From an uncultured Leptolyngbya sp. (GTDB taxonomy: Bacteria; Cyanobacteriota; Cyanobacteriia; Phormidesmidales; Phormidesmidaceae), in contig CALBPH010000442.1 of NCBI GenBank assembly GCA_937899365.1, forward strand, positions 1 to 7,761: 7,761 nt of DNA. Direction: 5' to 3'. A program made the position numbers and the translations under genes. Under the pieces are notes generated by a model. That model searched no databases. It had not been told where the DNA came from and was given only the letters and a program-made list of their open reading frames with translations. Below, in pieces: positions 1 through 5,403 of the stretch. Each line of letters opens with the position of its first letter. The first letter of the stretch is position 1.

Positions 1-185
1 GCCACATCAATAATCGCTTTTTTCAGGGTCTCTTCTTGCGTCTGTTTTGCCGATTGTGTCCGATAGTAATAGCGGCTTCGGCTGTAACCAATCACATCAC
101 AGATTACCTGGACTGGATAGTCTCCTTTCAACTGCTCTATCATGGCTCGTTTCCGCTCAGATTCCACAAGTCCGAAGCTTTTTTT
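1..185 (-). CDS. IS3-family transposase OrfB, N-terminal part only (frameshift product)
   Basis: In the -1 frame relative to OrfA, reading continues from the A7 run as KKSFGLVESERKRAMIEQL and then ICDVIGYSRSRYYYR. This matches the N-terminal segment that precedes the DDE integrase core in IS3-family OrfB, where a G-x-S-R-S-x-Y-Y motif is typical. No stop occurs in this frame down to base 1, so the gene runs out of the window and none of the DDE catalytic residues can be checked. There is no convincing independent start, so the 5' limit given here is the slippage site. The protein is normally made as an OrfAB fusion by programmed -1 frameshifting. Confidence 0.8.
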
Positions 186-442
186 GCCACCGCTAACTCC
201 ATTGTTAGCCGACCCACCATGCGTTCTAATTCTGCGATTCGTTCGGCGGATTCATGCCCACTTCCGTTGCCTCCAAACGCTAAATGCGCCTGTTTGAGAA
301 ATTCATTGCGCCAACGATTGATCACCGACGTATGCACTTTATGGGCTCGACTCGCTTCGCTCACACTCCGTTGGCCGCTGACGATCTCCAGCACGACGTT
401 TGCCTTAAATTCGCTACTGTAGTTTCGGTGTTTACTCGCCAT
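140..442 (-). CDS. IS3-family transposase OrfA (DNA-binding subunit)
   Basis: This 100-residue protein has the usual size and layout of IS3-family OrfA. An N-terminal helix-turn-helix covers about residues 8-50 (YSSEFKANVVLEI, then SVSEASRAHKVHTSVINRWR). It is followed by a short heptad-like stretch at about 66-90 (ERIAELERMVGRLTMELAVA) that in this family mediates multimerisation. OrfA binds the terminal repeats, and with a -1 frameshift it forms the N-terminal part of the OrfAB transposase. The ATG is supported by AAGGGG at 450-455, seven bases upstream. The A7 run at 179-185, close to the end of the gene, is the expected slippage site. Confidence 0.9.
   Translation of the reverse strand: MASKHRNYSSEFKANVVLEIVSGQRSVSEASRAHKVHTSVINRWRNEFLKQAHLAFGGNGSGHESAERIAELERMVGRLTMELAVAKKASDLWNLSGNEP
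179..185 (-). promoter_or_regulatory. Probable programmed -1 frameshift site (A7 run followed by G)
   Basis: On the minus strand orfA reads GCA AAA AAA GCT, and orfB continues as GGC AAA AAA AGC, one base back. An A6-7 G slippery heptamer at the orfA/orfB overlap is the standard IS3-family arrangement for producing OrfAB. I did not identify a clear downstream stimulatory hairpin. Confidence 0.65.
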
Positions 443-510
443 ATTCTTTCCCCTTATTGGACTCTAGCTTACGCTCTCTCAGTCCTGTCCTAATTTTGGG
501 GGGCACTACA

Positions 511-1086
511 GTCATTCGAGCGTACGCCCGCTTCATCCTCTCAGTGAATCTCGGCCGCTTCCGCTTTCGCTCTCGCTTTGATGGCAGGATAGTCCTCGTC
601 AACCCACTGGGCAACGGCATCCGGGTCTTGTTCATAAGCCCGTTTGAGGGGCCGTTGTGGACTGTAGCCCCAACGCTTTAGATAATCCCCGACGGTGCGC
701 ACTGGCATCTGAATATCGCACTGCTTCGCCATCAGGGATTGAACGGCTCGACGGGTCCACAGCGCACTCTCAATCCCATAATCCTCTGGATGTCCCGTCT
801 GGATCGAGTAACGTAGCTGCTCCTGCTGCGCTTCACTTAATCGCTGCCCCGACCCTGGTTGGCGGCCTCGTCGTTGCTGGACCAACGCCTCCTCTCCCTG
901 GGCGTTGTACTGTCGCCACCACTTGCCGATGACACTCCGATTAACACCGAGATAGTCGGCAATTTCACCCACAGGCTTACCTTGCTGACGTAGACGGATG
1001 GCTTGCTGACGTAGGTAGTTCTGGGTTTCGATACTCAGATGTCTGCCGTCTAGTTTACTCATGCCATAAGAGGATAGATGTTTCAT
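511..1086 (-). pseudogene. IS630-family transposase, N-terminal part, nonsense-mutated and interrupted by the IS3 element
   Basis: The first 181 codons read as an IS630-type N-terminal half. LDGRHLS near residue 12 is followed by a helix-turn-helix (EIADYLGVNRSVIGKWWRQY, about 41-60), a basic linker, and a second winged-helix-like region (about 105-145, RTVGDYLKRWGYSPQRP). It ends at KAEAAEIH. A TGA at 541-543 stops the frame where the family normally has I-H-W-G-D-E-x-G, containing the first catalytic aspartate. Reading through gives E-D-E-A-G-V-R-S-N-D, so the stop looks like a TGG to TGA change with the next Gly codon also altered. At 510/511 the frame is broken by the IS3-family end. The rest of the DDE domain would lie beyond that element. 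Start could be the ATG at 1086 or the internal one at 1062 (MSKLDGRHLS). Neither has a clear ribosome binding site. Confidence 0.85.
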
Positions 1087-1091
1087 CCATC

Positions 1092-1421
1092 TTATCGCTT
1101 CTGTTTGATCACCAGGTTAATATCAAGCAGTCCATGCTTAAGCTGGAAAAGCGTCTGCCCCGTTTGACTCGCTATTTCATTGAGTCTCACCCAGACCAGT
1201 CGTGTACGGCCAATATGGTTGCGCTAAATTCTGGCTCAGCGACACTGACAATGCTTTAATCCTGTCGTTTGTGTTCCTTCTCGGTGTAACTGCTCAATCC
1301 GCCACCGGTAGCTACACAGTTCTTGTGTTGCCGCTGTTGACTCTTGAGTCCAATCGTTAGTGACGATATAGTCCGTGCGGCGGGTAGACGCTTCACCCCG
1401 GAACAGTCTCATCTTGTGGTC
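1092..1421 (-). pseudogene. IS4-type DDE transposase, C-terminal remnant with two internal stops
   Basis: A single minus-strand frame reads DHKMRLFRGEASTRRTDY, then IVTNDWTQESTAATQELC, SYRWRIEQLHRE, and TTGLKHCQCR. It then meets TGA, continues ARI, meets TAG, and resumes RNHIGRTRLVWVRL with a tail LFQLKHGLLDINL, ending at TAA (1092-1094). The pattern T-D-Y-I-V-T-N-D plus Y-R-W-x-I-E-x-x-H-R-E is the C-terminal region of IS4-type transposases, containing the catalytic Glu of the DDE triad. Both internal stops are explained by C to T changes (CGA to TGA and CAG to TAG). Another in-frame stop (TAA, 1422-1424) closes the frame upstream, and no N-terminal half was recognised. It is a decayed fragment ending six bases from the IS630 remnant. 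Confidence 0.75.
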
Positions 1422-1424
1422 TTA

Positions 1425-1732
1425 AGAAACGAAGAGTCATAGCAAATAGCGGATATAGCCTGAACCTGGCATCGAGAAAATTCTGAATTAAAGGCCTTTA
1501 CAGCCACAATTCCGGAGGGTGAGCCGTACCCACTCTATCGAATATTCTTAACCACACAACAATTTTAAACTGATGTGGAATAATTGTTGTGTGCGGCTAT
1601 TCCAAACGGGTAGGCCGTATAGAAGTGATCTTCACTCGTTTACTCAGAGGCAAAGATTATCGCCCTACAATATAAAAAGACGTCTAACCTGAATGTATTA
1701 ATATCATCGGGAAGCCTTTATAAATTTCACCC
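1425..1732. other. Intergenic stretch without a supported gene
   Basis: About 300 bases between the IS4-type remnant and the dehydrogenase. I see no coding frame with family resemblance. It contains the large imperfect palindrome at 1527-1612, a small AGTGA/TCACT hairpin near 1623-1635, and a TACAAT hexamer at 1666-1671. That hexamer could be a -10 element for the downstream gene, but no good -35 lies at the right distance. Part of the left side may be further degraded transposon sequence. Confidence 0.5.
1527..1612. repeat. Large imperfect inverted repeat (core arms 12/12 identical)
   Basis: The core arms are CACACAACAATT at 1553-1564 and its exact complement AATTGTTGTGTG at 1582-1593, with a 17-base loop. 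The pairing extends outward, with offsets, through GAATA (1540-1544) with TATTC (1598-1602) and TACCC (1527-1531) with GGGTA (1608-1612). The total span is 86 bases. There is no U-tract directly after either arm, so it is not a standard terminator. It may be the end of a lost mobile element, a MITE-like remnant, or a structured leader of the downstream gene. Confidence 0.6.
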
Positions 1733-2497
1733 ATGGGCAGAGTTAAAGATAAAGCCTGCATCGTAACCGGCGCAGGCTCGGGTATCGGTCGTGCTATCGC
1801 CATTCGCCTTGCCGAAGAAGGCGGCAACGTACTCTGTGTCGACATCAACCCAGACACCGCTGCCGCCACTGCCCAAGACATTCAAACCGCAGGTGGCACA
1901 GCCGCAGCTTTCACGGCTGACATCAGTCAAGATCATCAGGTGCGGGCTTTTGTTGACCACTGCGTTAAAACCTATGGTAGTCTCGATATCCTTATAAATA
2001 ATGCAGGTGTAAATCTCCCCGGCGTTTTCCACGAAGCCACTGACGACACCATCGACAAGACTCTAAATATCAACGTCAAAGGTACCATGTACGCCAGCCG
2101 GGCCGCCATTCCCCACATGCTCCGCCAGGGCAAAGGCGCAATTGTCAACATTTCCAGCGTTAATGGTCTGGTCTCCGAACCCTATCTGACGGTTTACTCC
2201 GCCTCAAAAGGAGCGATTGTCATGCTCACCCGTGGCATCGCCCTCGACTATGCCAAACAAGGCATTCGCTGCAACTGCATTTGTCCCGGCTGGGTCGATA
2301 CCCCCATCAACTACGCCCATGCCGACCTGCTGGGCGGAATCGATAAACTCTATGGGTCCATCGATTCGTTCCAGCCCATCGGTCGCCCTGGCGAGCCCCG
2401 AGAAATCGCCCATTTAGCTCTATTCCTGGCGTCCGACGAGGCCTCGTTTCTAACCGGCTCTGTCATTGCTGCCGATGGTGGCATGACCGCGCAGTAA
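1733..2497 (+). CDS. Classical short-chain dehydrogenase/reductase (SDR), substrate unknown
   Basis: A 254-residue Rossmann-fold oxidoreductase, a normal length for a classical SDR. The cofactor loop is TGAGSGIG at residues 12-19. An Asp at 37 after the second beta strand favours NAD(H) over NADP(H). NNAG is at 89-92. The catalytic set is complete: Asn114, Ser142 (NISS), Tyr155 and Lys159 (YSASK). PG follows at 185-186, and the protein ends with the usual ADGG-like segment at 247-250. It is soluble, with no signal peptide or membrane span, and probably a tetramer as in the family. The ATG has no strong Shine-Dalgarno sequence, and I saw no better start. It stands alone, convergent with the hydrolase, so context does not suggest a substrate. 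3-oxoacyl-ACP reductase-like, sugar or hydroxy-acid dehydrogenase roles are all possible. Confidence 0.92.
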   Translation: MGRVKDKACIVTGAGSGIGRAIAIRLAEEGGNVLCVDINPDTAAATAQDIQTAGGTAAAFTADISQDHQVRAFVDHCVKTYGSLDILINNAGVNLPGVFHEATDDTIDKTLNINVKGTMYASRAAIPHMLRQGKGAIVNISSVNGLVSEPYLTVYSASKGAIVMLTRGIALDYAKQGIRCNCICPGWVDTPINYAHADLLGGIDKLYGSIDSFQPIGRPGEPREIAHLALFLASDEASFLTGSVIAADGGMTAQ

Positions 2498-2534
2498 TAG
2501 CTTACCGCCCAGAACTTGGGTAAGTCAGCCACAG

Positions 2535-3488
2535 CTACAGTATCCGATAGGCTCCCGTCCCGGCATCAAACGATAATCCTCGTTCCGCTTTCTCTCCACT
2601 AAATGCACGTTGAAAAATCTCTTTAATTCTTTCATTTTGCAAAGCACTATTGTCCGAGAAATAGTTGTGATGGGCAACAACATGTGCTGCATCGGTAAAG
2701 TCCAGGTAGGTGGCATTACGCGCTGTCAAATTCTTTGACCAATGGCCCAAACGGGCTTTCTGTTCTTCACCCGCCAGGGTTTTAGACGCCAATAGAGCTC
2801 CGTCATCTTCATTGATGGTAATGAACAACCGATTACGAAACCGGATTCGGTCTACCCACTCTGCATGGCCTTGATTGTTGACGTCAGCAGCCAGCATGAC
2901 AATATTGTCAAATAATAGGGTCTCTCCTTGGTAAATCGAGGACTTTAGTAAGTTCTTAAAAAGATAATTACCCATACTGTGCATAGCGAGGTTAAATTTT
3001 CGCTTACACGCTACATCTGCATATTTTATAAAGTAGCTTGCTAATTTCTCAAAGCAGCGGTCCAGAGCCCCAATGGATAAGACCGCATCGCGCTTATCAT
3101 CCTGGTAGCTGGACAGACCTTCAATCGCACCACCCCCATTGGATGGCCAAGTAAACAGAGTAACCTCAAGGTTGTAAAGCTGTTCGATACGATAGGCACT
3201 CTCTAGTGCAGTGCCAAAGTCTGTATTAAATCCATGGACAAAAAACAGCGAATTGGTCTGATTTTTACACATCCGCCGCTGGGCTTTGAGAAATGCAGCC
3301 TCACTGGCCCACATTTGTTCTCCGTTGTATGTAGTGCGATCGTCTAAAATTTCGACCTGCCAGCGACCATCAATTTTTTGTGCCTCTGCCAATCGCAGCT
3401 CATTGGGTCCCATGCGATTAAATGTGGACCCAAAGCGTTCCTCTGGCACAGCTGATGGCTGTAAGATTCGATTTGTAACTACATACAT
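2535..3488 (-). CDS. Alpha/beta hydrolase, DUF900-like
   Basis: The 317-residue protein has the DUF900-type alpha/beta-hydrolase pattern. The strand FFVHGFNTDF (about 82-91) has an HGFN oxyanion-type motif. LFTWPSNG follows at about 111-118. The nucleophile elbow is AMHSMGNYL around Ser171, and a likely catalytic histidine lies in VAHHNYFSD (273-274). The first Gly of the common G-x-S-x-G elbow is replaced: the sequence is A-M-H-S-M-G, as is common in this group. No signal peptide or transmembrane segment is evident, so a cytoplasmic enzyme is expected. The substrate is unknown; esterase or lipase activity is only inferred. The ATG is well supported by AGGAGA at 3496-3501, seven bases upstream. 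It is a single gene, divergent from rpsD and convergent with the dehydrogenase, with about 37 bases between the two stops. Confidence 0.85.
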   Translation of the reverse strand: MYVVTNRILQPSAVPEERFGSTFNRMGPNELRLAEAQKIDGRWQVEILDDRTTYNGEQMWASEAAFLKAQRRMCKNQTNSLFFVHGFNTDFGTALESAYRIEQLYNLEVTLFTWPSNGGGAIEGLSSYQDDKRDAVLSIGALDRCFEKLASYFIKYADVACKRKFNLAMHSMGNYLFKNLLKSSIYQGETLLFDNIVMLAADVNNQGHAEWVDRIRFRNRLFITINEDDGALLASKTLAGEEQKARLGHWSKNLTARNATYLDFTDAAHVVAHHNYFSDNSALQNERIKEIFQRAFSGEKAERGLSFDAGTGAYRIL

Positions 3489-3611
3489 CGAGTGTTCTCC
3501 TGAATGCTCACGCTGATTCTACGTACGTGATCTCCAACAGCATCGATGTATTCTCCGGATTGGCTACTAGAACGTAATAATCTGTAGCCTGAGAACCCTT
3601 GCAAGGGCAGA

Positions 3612-3633
3612 CGTATTTCTGACGCATTTCTGA
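3612..3633. repeat. Two-copy tandem 11-bp repeat upstream of rpsD
   Basis: CGTATTTCTGA (3612-3622) is followed immediately by CGCATTTCTGA (3623-3633), with one base different. The 11-base period is close to one helical turn and the pair lies about 60 bases upstream of the rpsD -10-like hexamer. It could be a binding site for a regulator or simply a local slippage duplication. Confidence 0.4.
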
Positions 3634-3689
3634 TACATCCATAAGGATGCTTGAGTTTTTATCCTGTGGCACTTGGTCACCCCATCCTC

Positions 3690-3695
3690 TATAAT
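3690..3695 (+). promoter_or_regulatory. Putative -10 element for rpsD
   Basis: A perfect TATAAT hexamer lies 39 bases upstream of the rpsD ATG and just upstream of the ribosome binding site, in the intergenic region shared with the divergent hydrolase. At 17-bp spacing the -35 position is only a poor match (TGGCAC). TTGGTC at 3673-3678 is too close. The call rests mainly on the -10 hexamer and its position. Confidence 0.4.
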
Positions 3696-3717
3696 TGGGG
3701 ACTGGAATATTCCTATA

Positions 3718-3723
3718 AAGGAG
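3718..3723 (+). promoter_or_regulatory. Ribosome binding site that fixes the rpsD start
   Basis: AAGGAG lies 11 bases before the ATG at 3735. The same frame is open further up to an ATG at 3651, but that longer start would run through the -10 hexamer and this site and would add 28 residues with no place in S4. The conserved S4 N-terminus MARYRGPRLR begins at 3735. Confidence 0.75.
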
Positions 3724-3734
3724 CTAAACGCTAC

Positions 3735-4343
3735 ATGGCGCGATATAGAGGTCCTCGCCTTCGCATCACTCGCCGCTTGGGTGAACTGCCCGGCTTAACC
3801 CGGAAAGTTGCCCGTAAGGCTTACCCACCTGGTCAGCATGGCCAGGCGCGGAAGAAAAAATCTGAATATTGCATTCGTCTAGAAGAGAAGCAAAAGCTTC
3901 GCTACAACTATGGCGTCACCGAGCGTCAGCTACTGCGCTATGTGAAAAAAGCACGTCGTGCCAGTGGTTCTACTGGGCAGGTAATCCTGCAGCAGCTAGA
4001 AATGCGCTTGGATAACACCATTTTTCGACTGGGCATGGGGCCAACGATCCCCGCTGCTCGCCAGGTCGTTAACCACGGTCACATTACCGTCAACGGTCGC
4101 GTTGTTAGCATTCCTAGCTACCAGTGCCGCCCCGGTGATGTCATCGGCGTTCGTCCCAAAGACGTCTCGAAGAAGCTGGTAGAAGCCAACTTGGAATTTC
4201 CTGGTTTGGCCAATATCCCCACCCACCTAGAGTTTGACAAAGCCAAGCTCGAAGCCAAGGTGAACAGCGTCATCGAACGTGAATGGATAGCCCTCAACAT
4301 CAACGAGCTGCTGGTTGTTGAGTACTACTCCCGTAAAGCGTAG
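3735..4343 (+). CDS. rpsD: 30S ribosomal protein S4
   Basis: 202 residues, the usual length for bacterial and cyanobacterial S4. The N-terminus MARYRGPRLRITRRLGELPG is characteristic. The KAYPPGQHG segment (28-36) and GVTERQLLRYV (60-70) are conserved family stretches. The S4 RNA-binding domain runs from about residue 90 (MRLDNTIFRLG) through VNHGHITVNGR to about 139. Only two cysteines are present (46 and 131), so this is the zinc-free form. S4 binds the 5' domain of 16S rRNA and nucleates assembly of the small subunit. In enterobacteria it also represses its own operon. Here the gene stands alone, not in the alpha operon with rpsM, rpsK and rpoA, as is usual in cyanobacteria. It has its own promoter-like region and a terminator at 4520-4556. 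Confidence 0.98.
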   Translation: MARYRGPRLRITRRLGELPGLTRKVARKAYPPGQHGQARKKKSEYCIRLEEKQKLRYNYGVTERQLLRYVKKARRASGSTGQVILQQLEMRLDNTIFRLGMGPTIPAARQVVNHGHITVNGRVVSIPSYQCRPGDVIGVRPKDVSKKLVEANLEFPGLANIPTHLEFDKAKLEAKVNSVIEREWIALNINELLVVEYYSRKA

Positions 4344-4360
4344 ACCTACTGTCGCTCTAC

Positions 4361-4518
4361 TTATATACGTCGGGTATATCCGGCTGTATTTTGATTGGGC
4401 ATTGTTGATTCTCGATAGGGCTCATCCTTGATGTTTTGGATCAAGCGTTGTTCAGCCAGATCGATATATTCCTCCAAATCGGCAATTGCTCTTACCGCGC
4501 TAGTTTAGTAATTTCCAT
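4361..4518 (-). pseudogene. Possible small frameshifted gene antisense to the rpsD trailer
   Basis: On the minus strand an ATG at 4518 starts MEITKLAR and then meets TAA. One frame over, reading continues as RAIADLEEYIDLAEQRLI, QNIKDEPYREST, then MPNQNTAGYTRRI, to a TAA at 4361-4363. Joined, this would be a hydrophilic protein of about 50 residues with a single-base frameshift. AGGGG just upstream of the ATG could act as a ribosome binding site, but it is also part of the rpsD terminator stem. I do not recognise a family. It may be chance open sequence. Confidence 0.25.
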
Positions 4519-4519
4519 T

Positions 4520-4556
4520 AACCCCTGAGGTCCGTCAGCCCCAGGGGTTTTATTTT
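4520..4556 (+). terminator. Rho-independent terminator of rpsD
   Basis: AACCCCTG at 4520-4527 pairs perfectly with CAGGGGTT at 4542-4549, with a 14-base loop, and is followed by TTATTTT. The stem is GC-rich and the T-tract is on the plus-strand side, fitting the end of the rpsD transcript about 175 bases after its stop. On the minus strand the stem is followed by TTAATGG with no real T-tract, so termination of the small convergent gene is less certain. Confidence 0.85.
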
Positions 4557-4560
4557 GTCT

Positions 4561-4818
4561 TTACAGCGGCATCCAGGACAGCACGATCAGCTCACCCTTG
4601 ACGACGCCAATGTGCAACTCGTAGATAAACTCATATCTATCTTCGTTTTGATCCCAGGCCGTAATCCATAGCTCATACCCACGAGTATTACGTTCATGGG
4701 TGGGCAGCATACGCATCACATCTATCTGATAGCCACGGTAACTTTGTAAAAGCTCCGCAACAGCCGCGGTCACTGCCGACGTATAGTGTTGCTCTGAGTA
4801 AGTTTTTGAAAATACCAT
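4561..4818 (-). CDS. Hypothetical protein, 85 aa
   Basis: I do not recognise this family. It is a small soluble protein without signal peptide or membrane span and without cysteine. The N-terminal part (about 8-30) looks helical (EQHYTSAVTAAVAELLQSYR). The remainder is rich in aromatic residues and alternating hydrophobics (ELWITAW, YEFIYELHIGVV, ELIVLSWMPL), suggesting a beta sheet. The composition and the clean frame, ending right at the rpsD terminator, support a real gene. The ATG at 4818 has no evident Shine-Dalgarno sequence. It is convergent with rpsD and divergent from the 118-aa gene, with about 110 bases between their starts. Confidence 0.6.
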   Translation of the reverse strand: MVFSKTYSEQHYTSAVTAAVAELLQSYRGYQIDVMRMLPTHERNTRGYELWITAWDQNEDRYEFIYELHIGVVKGELIVLSWMPL

Positions 4819-4928
4819 GGCGAACGTTGTGAAGCGATAGAACTCATACGTACTAATTACGTGACGTTACGGAGTCATAAGATGGTTTCAGGCAACGTGT
4901 AAAGTTTTGAAGAAAAGGACTTGGGTTG

Positions 4929-5285
4929 ATGGGCGTAGATACAGCAAGACTTCAAACATTACTCACCCGTGCTCAGCAGCTAACAGAGACAGAGGCATTG
5001 GCAGATCTGCCAGCTGCGGTGGTGCATCGATTAAAAACAGAGGCTGCCACACCGTTGGTGGCTGCGTTAGGGCTGAGTGATGCTCTTTGGATTGATAATC
5101 CGTACAAAGGGGAGAAAGGAGCATCACGGGCTATCCGGGTTATCCAACGTGATGAAGCACTGGTTCGTGAATTGGCGTTCTATCGCCTTAAGGGTGGCAC
5201 AGAATTAGAGAAAACAGCTGCATTTTTTGAAGAATCGTTTGCCGCCGAAAATGAACATGATGGGCAAGCAAAGCATTCAGATTAA
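4929..5285 (+). CDS. Hypothetical protein, 118 aa
   Basis: I do not recognise this family. It is an acidic, cysteine-free, probably all-helical cytoplasmic protein. A heptad-like N-terminus (ARLQTLLTRAQQL) precedes an alanine-rich helix (LVAALGLSDALW), then a short NPYKGEKG loop at about 56-63. It closes with charged helices (RVIQRDEALVRELAFYRL, then ELEKTAAFFEESFAAENE). The ATG at 4929 is chosen over the TTG at 4926 because AAGGA at 4915-4919 is nine bases upstream of it. It is divergent from the 85-aa gene and convergent with cbiO, so it appears to be a single-gene unit. Confidence 0.65.
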   Translation: MGVDTARLQTLLTRAQQLTETEALADLPAAVVHRLKTEAATPLVAALGLSDALWIDNPYKGEKGASRAIRVIQRDEALVRELAFYRLKGGTELEKTAAFFEESFAAENEHDGQAKHSD

Positions 5286-5403
5286 TGGCCTTTTTAATCG
5301 CCCGGTGCATCCCTGCCATCAGCAGCGGCACGTTGGGGACCCATTGCCTTGATTGGATGATTGAGTTAATCAAACAGCGATTAATCCAAAGCTCATACTT
5401 CTG

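Larger units (their letters stand above)
1..510 (-). mobile_element. IS3-family insertion sequence, one end plus orfA and the start of orfB (cut by window edge)
   Basis: The terminal sequence read on the minus strand from 510 starts TGTAGTGCCCCCCAAAATTA. This is a TG-starting, C-rich end of the type seen on IS3-family elements. It is followed by a short leader, orfA, an A7 slippage run and the start of orfB in the -1 frame. The right half of the element, with the DDE catalytic core and the second inverted repeat, lies beyond position 1. The element is inserted within an IS630-type transposase reading frame, with the junction at 510/511. The target duplication cannot be verified because only one end is visible. 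The visible open frames are intact, so the copy may be recent. Confidence 0.85.

Noticed and set aside
1089..1259. Plus-strand frame reading DHQVNIKQSMLKLEKRLPRL
   Set aside because: The opposite strand of this stretch encodes the recognisable IS4-type transposase tail, so the plus-strand frame is a shadow.
1666..1671. TACAAT as a -10 element for the dehydrogenase
   Set aside because: No acceptable -35 at 16-18 bases spacing, so it is mentioned only in the intergenic entry and not called as a promoter.
3635..3655. Hairpin CATCC-ATAA-GGATG followed by CTTGAGTTTTT, resembling a terminator
   Set aside because: No plus-strand gene lies upstream to terminate, the stem is only five pairs, and the T-run is displaced by six bases.
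3651..3734. A 28-residue N-terminal extension of ribosomal protein S4
   Set aside because: It would be translated from inside the promoter-like region, and the true S4 N-terminus with its ribosome binding site begins at 3735.
5188..5373. Minus-strand frame of 61 codons opposite the end of the 118-aa gene
   Set aside because: It overlaps a better-supported gene on the other strand and has no recognisable domain.
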